In this document: one piece after another, positions 25,303-32,997 of the stretch
Numbering within the stretch: the first letter of the stretch is position 1
How the letters are laid out: each line of letters begins with the position of its first letter
Translations under genes and position numbers: made by a program
Notes under the pieces: generated by a model
The model's database searches: none
What the model saw: the letters and a program-made list of their open reading frames with translations, nothing else
Told to the model about the DNA's origin: nothing
Assembly: GCA_023424395.1 (NCBI GenBank)
Contig: JAFADY010000021.1
Location: 248,001 to 312,000 of the forward strand
From: Bacteroidota bacterium
GTDB lineage: Bacteria > Bacteroidota > Bacteroidia > Bacteroidales > Dysgonomonadaceae
Direction of reading: 5' to 3'
DNA length: 64,000 nt

Positions 25303-26541
25303 TTAATCCTCATTCTTTAAAATTAAACGTAACGAATTATTTCGCGTAACATAGTTCCACGCCCAGTTGATGAAAATAATAAGTTTGTTTTTCACGCTCA
25401 AAATCAGCATCAAATGCAGAAACATCCAGATAAACCAAGCGAACCGGCCTTTGAATTTGGCAAACGGCAGGTCAACCACCGCTTTATTTCTTCCCACAGT
25501 TGCCATAGTGCCCAGATTGCGGTATTCGTAAAGTTTCGATGTATTTTCTCCATTGACAATGCGATGGAGGTTTCGCGCCAGGTTTTTCGCCTGCCCGATA
25601 GCCACGTTTGCCAGCTGCGGATGCCCGTGAGGATACTTTTCGGTTTCCATATACGCCACATCGCCCACTACAAAAATATCGGAAAGGCCTTCCGCACAAT
25701 TCATCCTGTCCACTTTAATTCTTCCGCCGCGCCGAATCAGTTCTTTTGGAATTCCATTAATCGTGTTTCCTGTTATTCCGGCAGACCATATCACATTTTT
25801 CGAGGGAATGATTTCGCCGTTATTCAGTGTTATCTCGTTACCGTCGTATTTTGTTACAATAACGTTAGTTTTTACTATAACTCCCATCGAACGAAGATAT
25901 TTTTCAGAGTAATTTTGCGCAAATCCGCTCATTGCCGACAATGTATGCGGCCCTCCTTCCAGGAGATATACATTTACTTTACCGGCATCAATGTTGGGAT
26001 AATCTTTCGGGAGCACATCTTTTTTCATTTCCGCAAACGCGCCCGCCAGCTCTACTCCTGTGGCTCCGGCTCCAACAATTACAATGTTGTACAGGCTCTC
26101 TTTATCGGCCGCATACAATAACTTTTCAAAATTGAGAAGTATGGAATTCCTGACGTTGATGGCCTGATAGGTTGATTTTAATACAAGCGAGTTTTCTTCG
26201 GCTTTTTGGTTCCCGTAGAAATTGGTGCGCGAGCCGGTGGCAATGACCAAATAATCGTATGAAAAGGTACCGATGGAAGTGTCTATGGTTTTTTCGTGCG
26301 GATTCACGGTTTCAACAATGCCCAGACGAATACGGACGTCTTTTCTGTTTTGAAATATTTTCCGTATAGGGAACGATATGGTGGCCGGTTCAATTTGCGA
26401 CGAAGCTACCTGATAAAACAGCGGTGGAAACTGATGATGGTTTATTTTATCGATAATAAGGATATCGAACGTATTCTTTTTCAAGTTTTTCACAAACTGC
26501 AACCCCGCAAATCCACAACCTATGACAATGATCTTTTTCAT
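25303..26541 (-). CDS. ndh: Type II NADH:quinone oxidoreductase (NDH-2)
   Basis: 412 residues, two-dinucleotide-binding flavoprotein. The FAD fingerprint GCGFAGLQFV is at the N-terminus and a second Rossmann motif VGAGATGVELAG near residue 155 binds NADH; IFVVGDVAYM is the flavin-contact segment. A hydrophobic C-terminal region (~350-390) would anchor it to the membrane. It oxidises NADH and reduces menaquinone without pumping protons. Its start overlaps the stop of the SMUG2-type gene (ATGA), and it ends the minus-strand run that includes qNor, so it may supply quinol for NO reduction (inference). Confidence 0.92.
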   Translation of the reverse strand: MKKIIVIGCGFAGLQFVKNLKKNTFDILIIDKINHHQFPPLFYQVASSQIEPATISFPIRKIFQNRKDVRIRLGIVETVNPHEKTIDTSIGTFSYDYLVIATGSRTNFYGNQKAEENSLVLKSTYQAINVRNSILLNFEKLLYAADKESLYNIVIVGAGATGVELAGAFAEMKKDVLPKDYPNIDAGKVNVYLLEGGPHTLSAMSGFAQNYSEKYLRSMGVIVKTNVIVTKYDGNEITLNNGEIIPSKNVIWSAGITGNTINGIPKELIRRGGRIKVDRMNCAEGLSDIFVVGDVAYMETEKYPHGHPQLANVAIGQAKNLARNLHRIVNGENTSKLYEYRNLGTMATVGRNKAVVDLPFAKFKGRFAWFIWMFLHLMLILSVKNKLIIFINWAWNYVTRNNSLRLILKNED

Positions 26542-27251
26542 CCTGATTCTCCTCCTCCTCCTCCTAAAAAAGCACGTAAATATTTATCGATATACGCTGT
26601 TTGTTCTCGGGATTTGTATTGTTGTATATACCGCGGATGCTCCAATACCGTCATACGGCCGAAAAGTTTTTCCTCATGGTTTAATTTTCCGATGAATTGA
26701 GCGTTTCTCTTTCCCAGAATAAACACTTCCGAGGTATCCAGTCCCAGCCCGATATCTTTTTTCAATGAAGTTATCATAAACTTCTTTACCATCTCAAACA
26801 AGGCCGGGTCATCGTAATAATTGGCATTCACGCAATTGCCGGTTTTTGTCTCACGGATAATGGCCAACGGAAACGGCGAATTGATGTAAAAATCCGCGTA
26901 AAACTTCTCTGCACCGCCGTAAGCGGCAACCATTTCGTAAACGAAAACCGACGAAACCTCGTGCGTGCGCGCCGATTTCATCGGTATGCCGCAAACGCTT
27001 TCCAACCGTTTGGTATCGGTAAAAGGCACGCCCGTTATTCCGGCGCCGTGCCGGCCGGGATTTATTCCGATGATGAATCGTCGCGGTTTCGTATCATTGT
27101 AGTAACGGGTATAAAACTTTCGCATTACCTCCATAGTCTCAGGATTGTCCAAATACGGGTTCAGTACCTGAAAACCTTCGGGCAAATGTCCCGTGTACTG
27201 CAATTCACTGTTAAATGCTATGATCTTTTCGGCAATGGTCGGCATCGGCAT
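26538..27251 (-). CDS. SMUG2-type uracil-DNA glycosylase family protein
   Basis: 237 residues. Motif GINPGRHGAGITGVPFTD (62-79) matches the water-activating GINPG loop of the SMUG family, and VLEHPRYIQQY near the C-terminus carries the second-motif histidine. SMUG2 proteins remove deaminated bases from DNA. The gene follows DUF2945 with no gap and overlaps the NDH-2 start by 4 bases. The C-terminal tail GGGGGESG is encoded by GGA repeats that would also act as a purine-rich ribosome-binding stretch for ndh. Base preference cannot be told by eye. Confidence 0.82.
   Translation of the reverse strand: MPMPTIAEKIIAFNSELQYTGHLPEGFQVLNPYLDNPETMEVMRKFYTRYYNDTKPRRFIIGINPGRHGAGITGVPFTDTKRLESVCGIPMKSARTHEVSSVFVYEMVAAYGGAEKFYADFYINSPFPLAIIRETKTGNCVNANYYDDPALFEMVKKFMITSLKKDIGLGLDTSEVFILGKRNAQFIGKLNHEEKLFGRMTVLEHPRYIQQYKSREQTAYIDKYLRAFLGGGGGESG
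26544..26565 (-). promoter_or_regulatory. GGA-repeat ribosome-binding stretch before ndh
   Basis: On the minus strand five GGA/GGAG units lie 5-20 bases before the ndh ATG. This is a strong Shine-Dalgarno-like run, unusual in this phylum, embedded in the end of the preceding gene. Confidence 0.5.
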
Positions 27252-27461
27252 TTACAGTTTGGTAAGCGCCGAACCTTTATGCGCCGCAATGTGGTCGGTT
27301 TTGCTGCTTTTTATTTCGTATTGCGGATCTTCTTCTGTGGCGTGGTGTGTATAACCTTTGTAATCAAAATCTTTTGTATGCACTTTCACGATGGTCCCCG
27401 AAACTCTTCCCGCTTCAGAGTTCCAGCTCACCTTATCACCTGTTTTAAATTTGTGTGCCAT
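27252..27461 (-). CDS. DUF2945 small Tudor/SH3-like protein
   Basis: 69 residues: FKTGDKVSWNSEAGRVSGTIVKV followed by a short basic region. This is the DUF2945 (hypervirulence-associated, Tudor-like) family of small single-domain beta-barrels. Function is unknown. It sits between DUF488 (11 bases) and the SMUG2-type gene (no gap), so it is translated as part of the operon. Confidence 0.85.
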   Translation of the reverse strand: MAHKFKTGDKVSWNSEAGRVSGTIVKVHTKDFDYKGYTHHATEEDPQYEIKSSKTDHIAAHKGSALTKL

Positions 27462-27472
27462 AGCTTTCTTTT

Positions 27473-28027
27473 TTATGGATGAAATAAATTTTCATCGAAA
27501 TAATAAACCTGATTATCTACCACCCGTGCAGCGGAAGTGTACGGGTGTTCCGTTGCCTTATCGTTAGCGGTAATATGCAGAACTTTCCACCCTTTTGCTT
27601 TCAGCCAATCTGAAACTATAGACCGGTGGCAGCGCCACCACACCGCTTCGGAACACATATATGCGGTTGTTTTAATGGAGGAGAGAGCTTGCAGTTCGGC
27701 AATGCCTTCTTTAAATCCGTCGGTTTCCATATAATCTGCATAGCCGCGGAAAGAAGCGTTTCTCCATCGCGTGTTTTTTGAATTTTGCACCGTTTTTCTT
27801 CTACCGCCCAACGCTTCCAGATGCAAGTATTCTATTCCGTTTTCAGGCAGTTCCTTTTTTAAGTTTTCTTTGTTGAAATGCGGATATTTTCTTGAACCCG
27901 GATAATGCCGGATATCTGCCAACACCTGAATTTCGAAAGATTTCAACATACCGATAAAGTCAGACAACATTTGAGTTGAATGCCCGATCGTATAAATAAC
28001 AGGTGGTTGATTTGAATTCATAACCAT
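27473..28027 (-). CDS. DUF488 protein
   Basis: 184 residues. The IYTIGHST start, DIRHYPGSRKYPHFN and the C-terminal YMCSEAVWWRCHRSIVSDWL segment (with its Cys-Glu and Arg-Cys-His) are DUF488 hallmarks. The conserved residues suggest an enzyme acting on nucleic acid or nucleotides, but no activity is established. ATG at 28027 is used; an in-frame ATG three codons in is possible. A strong inverted repeat (28030-28058) ends 2 bases before the start. Confidence 0.85.
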   Translation of the reverse strand: MVMNSNQPPVIYTIGHSTQMLSDFIGMLKSFEIQVLADIRHYPGSRKYPHFNKENLKKELPENGIEYLHLEALGGRRKTVQNSKNTRWRNASFRGYADYMETDGFKEGIAELQALSSIKTTAYMCSEAVWWRCHRSIVSDWLKAKGWKVLHITANDKATEHPYTSAARVVDNQVYYFDENLFHP

Positions 28028-28029
28028 AA

Positions 28030-28058
28030 TTTTGTCAGGGCTCGAGGCCCCGACAAAA
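28030..28058. repeat. Inverted repeat at the DUF488 start
   Basis: TTTTGTC.GGGC arms pair with one mismatch over 12 positions across a TCGAG loop. On the minus transcript it lies between ric and DUF488, just before the start codon. No T-tract follows on the minus strand, so a classical terminator is unlikely; it could mask the start or stabilise an mRNA end. Confidence 0.5.
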
Positions 28059-28076
28059 ATTTGTTTTCGGTGTTTA

Positions 28077-28802
28077 TTACGTTAAATTTGCCTTTTCATA
28101 TTCAATGGCTGCCGGAAACAAAATATTGTTTTCGATGTGAATATGTCTGTGCAAATCATCTTCAAACTCTTTCAACAGATTCAATGTAACTCTGTACGTT
28201 CCACATCCGTCGGCCGGAGTTTCATAATTATTACTCAATTCGCTTATCCTTCTAAAACGCACACCTTCGTTATCGTGTTCAATGTGCATTGTTTTAATGG
28301 GATTTTCAACGCTTCCGAAAGGCGGTTTTATCAACTTTTCTCCGTTCGTTTTTCTTTCGACCATATCGCGGATGCAAGGGAAGATGATGTTTTCTTCTTT
28401 TTTGATATGCGCCGTCAGATCGTTGGCCGATTGTGCGAACAGTTCCTGAATTTCATATAATTCGGGATGGTTATCGCCGTGAACTCTCGTTATTTTATCC
28501 AAATACGGCGTAATTTCGGGAATTTTGGTGCGAATATAACGGTGATGTTTCTTTTCGATATAATCGGCCAGCAAATCAATCGACCACGTTTTAAAATCGA
28601 TATCCGCTTCCTGCTTCGAATTTAAAACTTCCGACAGTTGCTGCATAAGCACATTTTCGTCAATATCCTGTTCTTTACTCGCTGCCGCAATACTGCGATT
28701 TCCGTTACAGCAGAAATCGATATTGTATGATTTAAATACCGAGGCAGCCTTATAATTCTCTGCTACAATTTTTCCAATAATACTTTCTGAATTAACTTCC
28801 AT
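28077..28802 (-). CDS. ric: RIC family iron-sulfur cluster repair di-iron protein
   Basis: 241 residues. The N-terminal domain carries Cys31-Cys32 in NIDFCCNGNRSI (ScdA_N/DUF542 signature), then a hemerythrin-like four-helix bundle with di-iron ligands in HHRYIRTKIP, HIKKEENIIFP, HIEHDNEG and HIHIENNILFP. RIC (YtfE/ScdA) restores Fe-S clusters and releases NO from damaged clusters. It lies 62 bases after norB on the same strand, supporting a role in NO defence. A hairpin lies between the two genes. Confidence 0.93.
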   Translation of the reverse strand: MEVNSESIIGKIVAENYKAASVFKSYNIDFCCNGNRSIAAASKEQDIDENVLMQQLSEVLNSKQEADIDFKTWSIDLLADYIEKKHHRYIRTKIPEITPYLDKITRVHGDNHPELYEIQELFAQSANDLTAHIKKEENIIFPCIRDMVERKTNGEKLIKPPFGSVENPIKTMHIEHDNEGVRFRRISELSNNYETPADGCGTYRVTLNLLKEFEDDLHRHIHIENNILFPAAIEYEKANLT

Positions 28803-28823
28803 TTTGTGTGATTTTTAAAATGA

Positions 28824-28857
28824 ATTGTATGCCCACCGTTGCCAATGAGCATACAAT
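28824..28857 (-). terminator. Hairpin between norB and ric (possible attenuator)
   Basis: ATTGTATGC pairs perfectly with GCATACAAT across 16 bases in the 62-base norB-ric gap. The stretch that follows on the minus strand (ATTCATTTT) has only a short T-run, so it may be a weak terminator or a processing site rather than a full stop. Confidence 0.5.
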
Positions 28858-28864
28858 GAATAAT

Positions 28865-31093
28865 TTAATTGTCTTTTCGCTTATTTTTTCTGATGGTTAA
28901 TTGATATACGAATATAAACAATGTAACTGTTCCTATACCGAATATGGTATCGCCAATGGTACGCGACCATTTAAACGCGTTTACTACAGGCTGTTGCATA
29001 AATTCCGCCGAACGCGCGTACCACATTCCGTGATTTACGCTTGCAAAAGTTTGCATCAACCCCACAGGCAGCAAGCTTATGACTACCATAGCCAGCAAAC
29101 CGATATTTAGTGTCCAGAACGTGAATTTAATGAGTTTATCATTCCATTTCTGTTTGCGATACATACTGCGAAGCACAAACAGCATCAGTCCGATACCCAG
29201 CATTCCATAAACGCCGAAAAGCGCCGCGTGGCCGTGTACAGGAGTTGTGTTTAATCCTTGCATATAGTACAACGCGATGGGCGGATTGATGATGAATCCG
29301 AAAATTCCGGCTCCCAAAAAGTTCCAGAATGCCACCGATAGCAAGAAATAGATCGGCCATTTATAATCGGCAAGCCATTCGGTGGATTTACTCATCCGGT
29401 AATTGTGGAATGCTTCAAAACCGATCAATACCAGCGGAACAACTTCCAACGCGCTAAAGGTAGCTCCGATAGCAATGACGGCTGTGGGCGTACCGCTAAA
29501 ATACAAATGATGGAATGTTCCTAAAATACCTCCTATCAAAAAAATAGTAGTGGCAAACAGCACGTTGTTGGTGGCCGATTTTATACGCAGCAATCCCATC
29601 CGAGTAAACAAAAACGCAGCCACCACGGTTGCGAATACTTCAAAGAAGCCTTCCACCCAAAGATGTACCACCCACCAGCGCCAGTATTCGGCAATAGCCA
29701 AATTAGTGGTACGTCCCCACATTAATCCGGCAGCGTAGAAAAACGCGATGGCAAAACAGGAAATGAGGAACAGAATCAACATCCCTTTTTCCGATGTGCC
29801 TTTTTTGATGATCGGCATAATGGGCCGTATCATCAGCGCCAGCCATAAGAACAATCCAATCACCAGCAGAATTTGCCAGAATCTTCCCAAATCTACATAT
29901 TCATATCCCTGATGACCAAACCAGAAGTTTTCAACTAAACCCAGTTTTTGCATTACACCAAACCATTGTCCAATTAGCGATCCGCCAACTACAATAAGCA
30001 GCGCGATAAACAGCACGTTCACGCCCAGTTTCTGAAACTTCGGGTCTTTTCCGCTCAACGATGGCCCAATATAAAGCCCTGTTGCTAACCAGGCAGTCGC
30101 AATCCAGAAGATAGCGATTTGAATGTGCCACGTGCGTGTGATGGAATAAGGCAGAAAACTCGCGATATCAATTCCGTACAACCCATCTCCTTCCACGCCG
30201 TAGTGAGCCGTTAAAATTCCCAGCATAACCTGAGCCAGAATGAGCAGGTTCACGATCCAGAAATACTTTTTGGTTGCCTGCATCGATGGCGTAATCACCT
30301 GATTCATCAACGGGTCTTCTACCGGTTTCAACGTTTCTTCTTCTTTGGTGCGCGCTTGCACAAAAACGAGTATTCCAATCCCGATTAACAGCATAATAAT
30401 GCTGAATCCTGTCCAAACAACCAAATCGCCGGTGGGCACGTTCCCTATTTGCGCGTCGTTGGGCCAGTTGTGCGTATAAGTTACGTCTGAGCCGGGCCTT
30501 TCGGTAATACACGCCCACGATGCCCAGAAGAAGAATTGCGCCATCTTTTCCATCCGTTCCGTATCTTTGATGGAGTTTTTAGGAATGGCGTACGCGGCGC
30601 GTAACTCATCCAATGCGGGATCATCCATAAACAAAGACGTGTAATAATCTTTGTTGTACTCAAAAGCTTCGATACGTTCGGCAGCGAGAGAGAGCGTTCT
30701 TGTGGTTTCATCGTACGTATTTTTACGTAAAAATGCCTGAAGCCTTGTTTCCAACGCAGCCTTCTGCTCATCGCTTTGTGATTCGAAATTACCGCCTGCC
30801 CATTTATTGAGCAGGTACTGCGCTTCGCGGTGAAGGTAATCGGCCGTCCAGTCGGGAGCAACATACGCGCCGTGCCCCCAGATGGAACCTACTTCCTGTC
30901 CGCCCATACTTTGCCAAACGTTTTGGCCATCTTTAATATCGTTCCCGGTAAAAAGAACGCTACCCGATTCATCCACCACTTGTTCGGGCACGGGTGGAGC
31001 TTTCTGATAAATTTGTCCGCCATAGAATATCAAAACTGCGAACGAAAGCCCAACGACCAAGAAGAATGCAATCCATAATTTTCTTTGAGTCAT
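28865..31093 (-). CDS. norB: Quinol-dependent nitric oxide reductase, single-subunit (qNor)
   Basis: 742 residues, the long qNor form. The N-terminal ~220 residues form a periplasmic region preceded by one membrane helix and containing the qNor-type segment GGQEVGSIWGHGAYVAPDW, fused to a ~12-helix heme-copper oxidase core with WVVHLWVEGFFEV and NTTPVHGHAALFGVYG, which carry core histidines. It reduces two NO to N2O with electrons from quinol. No heme c motif (CxxCH) is present, as expected for qNor. It is second in the run downstream of the Rrf2 regulator. Symbol norB is used for the catalytic subunit; norZ is also used. Confidence 0.95.
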   Translation of the reverse strand: MTQRKLWIAFFLVVGLSFAVLIFYGGQIYQKAPPVPEQVVDESGSVLFTGNDIKDGQNVWQSMGGQEVGSIWGHGAYVAPDWTADYLHREAQYLLNKWAGGNFESQSDEQKAALETRLQAFLRKNTYDETTRTLSLAAERIEAFEYNKDYYTSLFMDDPALDELRAAYAIPKNSIKDTERMEKMAQFFFWASWACITERPGSDVTYTHNWPNDAQIGNVPTGDLVVWTGFSIIMLLIGIGILVFVQARTKEEETLKPVEDPLMNQVITPSMQATKKYFWIVNLLILAQVMLGILTAHYGVEGDGLYGIDIASFLPYSITRTWHIQIAIFWIATAWLATGLYIGPSLSGKDPKFQKLGVNVLFIALLIVVGGSLIGQWFGVMQKLGLVENFWFGHQGYEYVDLGRFWQILLVIGLFLWLALMIRPIMPIIKKGTSEKGMLILFLISCFAIAFFYAAGLMWGRTTNLAIAEYWRWWVVHLWVEGFFEVFATVVAAFLFTRMGLLRIKSATNNVLFATTIFLIGGILGTFHHLYFSGTPTAVIAIGATFSALEVVPLVLIGFEAFHNYRMSKSTEWLADYKWPIYFLLSVAFWNFLGAGIFGFIINPPIALYYMQGLNTTPVHGHAALFGVYGMLGIGLMLFVLRSMYRKQKWNDKLIKFTFWTLNIGLLAMVVISLLPVGLMQTFASVNHGMWYARSAEFMQQPVVNAFKWSRTIGDTIFGIGTVTLFIFVYQLTIRKNKRKDN

Positions 31094-31143
31094 AATTGTC
31101 TTTTTTAGAATGTTAATATATCAGGATATTTAGATGTCGATTC

Positions 31144-31599
31144 TCAACTGTACTTTAATTTTAAAAACTGAACGCCAAGAACGATTAATGCAGACAGCTT
31201 AATAACTTCACTTACAATATAAAAAATATGCAGGGAAGATTTGGGTACATCAGTTCCGGCGGTGTACATCATCACTCGCTTATCTAAAGCGGGTAACAAC
31301 CAAAAAGTCTGTAACAAAAGAATGAAAAACGCGATACCAAAAAAAACACAGCACTGTTTTGCACATACCGGCCTTAATTTATAGAAAGCAAAAGCGGTTA
31401 CAAACGCGAGCACCCACTCTATTTTGTTCATAACTCCAAAAACAAGGTTTCCAATTCCCAGGCCCACAGGCAACGTTACACCGGGAGCTCTGAATTTTAA
31501 CCACGATTCCATGAAACTTATGGCACATATAAATCCTATCCAAACAAAAATGGATGGAAGCGCCAAAAGATATATTTCGTTCCGTTCTATATGTTTCAT
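31144..31599 (-). CDS. Conserved four-helix membrane protein of the NO cluster
   Basis: 151 residues with four hydrophobic helices (~9-30, 46-70, 82-102, 120-145) and a first loop FMESWLKFRAPGVTLPVGL. The charged Glu-Ser-Trp-Leu-Lys-Phe set in the first periplasmic or cytoplasmic turn is suggestive of a functional site. It lies between the Rrf2 gene (63 bases) and norB (50 bases), with a palindrome of the same kind as that before the Rrf2 gene. I do not recognise a named family; a role in NO handling rests on position. Confidence 0.65.
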   Translation of the reverse strand: MKHIERNEIYLLALPSIFVWIGFICAISFMESWLKFRAPGVTLPVGLGIGNLVFGVMNKIEWVLAFVTAFAFYKLRPVCAKQCCVFFGIAFFILLLQTFWLLPALDKRVMMYTAGTDVPKSSLHIFYIVSEVIKLSALIVLGVQFLKLKYS

Positions 31600-31625
31600 T
31601 TCTTTATAGTTTATGGTGTTTTTCT

Positions 31626-31649
31626 ATTTCCGACAAAAACATCTGAAAT
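31626..31649. promoter_or_regulatory. Candidate Rrf2 operator 2
   Basis: ATTTCCGA-N8-TCTGAAAT: the right half matches the complement of the left at 7 of 8 positions. The N8 centre contains a promoter-like TGTTTTTG on the minus strand. The left half plus CAAA is identical to the site at 32136. Confidence 0.6.
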
Positions 31650-31662
31650 AGGGGTAAAAAAA

Positions 31663-32097
31663 TTATCGCGCCAATAGCGATTCTCCTTTTTTAATATTGG
31701 TTGCCAATTCAAAGATCGTGGTGCTTTGCAGCGTGTCTCTCAATTGGTTTCGTATTTCCGAAAAGGAGTGATGCAGCGGGCAAGGGTGTTCTTCGTTACA
31801 CTCGCTCAAACCAAGTACACACCCGTAAAAAGCGGCATCGCCGTCAATGGCCGAAACGATATCGGCAACGGTGTGACTCTTCATTTCATCGGGTACGACC
31901 TCAAAACCGCCGTTTGGGCCGGTATAGGAGCTCACGATTCCGTGTTTCGATAAAGTGCTCAACAGTTTTCCGGTAAATGCCTCGGGCACACCGGTATACT
32001 TTGCCACATCGCCTATTTTCGTCCGTTCTCCTTTAAGCGATTGCGTAGCAATGTAAAGCACAGCTTTTATTCCGTATTCGCAACTTTTTGAAAACAT
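31663..32097 (-). CDS. Rrf2-family transcriptional regulator, likely Fe-S (NsrR-like)
   Basis: 144 residues. The N-terminal winged helix reads SCEYGIKAVLYIATQ and KIGDVAKYTGVPEAFTGKLL. The C-terminal sensor loop has three cysteines in GCVLGLSECNEEHPC (CX6CX5C), positioned as in IscR and NsrR, which bind an Fe-S cluster that NO destroys. It is transcribed first, ahead of the 4-TM protein, norB and ric. Palindromes at 32136 and 31626 overlap its own promoter and that of the next gene. Assignment as NsrR-like is by context; the cysteine spacing differs slightly from both IscR and NsrR. Confidence 0.85.
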   Translation of the reverse strand: MFSKSCEYGIKAVLYIATQSLKGERTKIGDVAKYTGVPEAFTGKLLSTLSKHGIVSSYTGPNGGFEVVPDEMKSHTVADIVSAIDGDAAFYGCVLGLSECNEEHPCPLHHSFSEIRNQLRDTLQSTTIFELATNIKKGESLLAR

Positions 32098-32115
32098 TCA
32101 ACTAACTTATTACCG

Positions 32116-32123
32116 CAAATATA
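32116..32123 (-). promoter_or_regulatory. -7 promoter box of the Rrf2 gene
   Basis: TATATTTG on the minus strand, 18 bases before the start at 32097. The -33 region (TTTG near 32147) falls in the operator palindrome. Confidence 0.6.
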
Positions 32124-32135
32124 TAACATTTTTTA

Positions 32136-32159
32136 ATTTCCGACAAATTTATCGGGAAT
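32136..32159. promoter_or_regulatory. Candidate Rrf2 operator 1
   Basis: ATTTCCGA-N8-TCGGGAAT, an inverted repeat with 7 of 8 matching positions, over the -33 region of the Rrf2 promoter. It shares its left half with the site at 31626. Confidence 0.65.
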
Positions 32160-32298
32160 AAATTTGTTAATTTCTATTGTCGCACGCGGTTAATCCTAAC
32201 GGACATCTGGAAAAAAATACAGGTTTATTTTGCTTTAAATGTTCGAGCGGAGTTTGAATCGAAAGTTTTTTACATGAAAGTAAATGAAAATAGAATAG

Positions 32299-32370
32299 TA
32301 CACCCGGCGGGAATCGAACCCACATCGTCGGAACCGGAATCCGATATTCTATCCATTGAACTACGGGTGC
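32299..32370 (-). tRNA. tRNA-Arg (anticodon CCG)
   Basis: 72 bases on the minus strand, from GCACCCG (acceptor) to the pairing CGGGTGT plus discriminator A. The anticodon stem TCGGA/TCCGA encloses the loop TTCCGGT, giving anticodon CCG (codon CGG, Arg). The T-arm is GTGGG-TTCGATT-CCCGC. The first acceptor pair is a G-U, and CCA is not encoded. It lies between the Rrf2 gene and DUF3256. Confidence 0.92.
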
Positions 32371-32377
32371 AAATAAT

Positions 32378-32992
32378 TTATTTGAAAGATGTATTATCCC
32401 ATTTTAGCGTGATAGTTTCACTTTTTATATATGGTTCTATTTCACGGAGTTGACTTTCCGATAAATATTTTTTATAATCGAGCGTCAAGCTCAACATGTC
32501 TGAACCATTCACAAATTCTGCCCAAACGGGATAAATATCCGGCAAAGATACGGCAAATTTATATTTATCCGTGCCTTTTTTAGCCGGATCGAAAAATTTT
32601 TCGGGAGAAGTATCGGGTAGCAGCGTATCTCCGTTTATTTCTTCCCAATTGGTGGAATAGAACCGAATATGACTGTCGCAAGCGTTACCGCAAACGGTTT
32701 TAATAACACAAATAATTTGTGTATTGTTTACAAGTGGAAGTAATTTTATTTGCGTGAAACCGGCCTCCGAAGTTTTAATTTTGAGGTAACTATCGGTATG
32801 TATTTGTTTTTCGAACTTGCCCATATCGTAAGTAATAACCGTGGTTCCGGTATTTACAAGCAGCATTGTCCGGTTGCCTTCCGATAACCCCGGTAAAATG
32901 TGCGAAGGCATTGTTTTAAAAACATCGTTTATTTTTTGCGCATAACTACACAATGAGATACCTAAAAACAACAAAAAGAATATTTTTTTCAT
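32378..32992 (-). CDS. DUF3256 exported protein
   Basis: 204 residues with a signal peptide (~1-18, ending CSYAQ). The opening INDVFKTMPSHILPGLSEGNR and later VNNTQIICVIKTVCG match my memory of the Bacteroidetes DUF3256 family, whose function is unknown. The mature part contains two cysteines close together (CGNAC) that could form a disulphide. It starts 5 bases after the GH29 fucosidase gene stop and may share its transcript. Confidence 0.72.
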   Translation of the reverse strand: MKKIFFLLFLGISLCSYAQKINDVFKTMPSHILPGLSEGNRTMLLVNTGTTVITYDMGKFEKQIHTDSYLKIKTSEAGFTQIKLLPLVNNTQIICVIKTVCGNACDSHIRFYSTNWEEINGDTLLPDTSPEKFFDPAKKGTDKYKFAVSLPDIYPVWAEFVNGSDMLSLTLDYKKYLSESQLREIEPYIKSETITLKWDNTSFK

Positions 32993-32997
32993 ACTGA

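Noticed and set aside
28030..28058. Intrinsic terminator for ric
   Set aside because: The minus strand has no T-tract after the stem; the run after it is A-rich and includes the next start codon.
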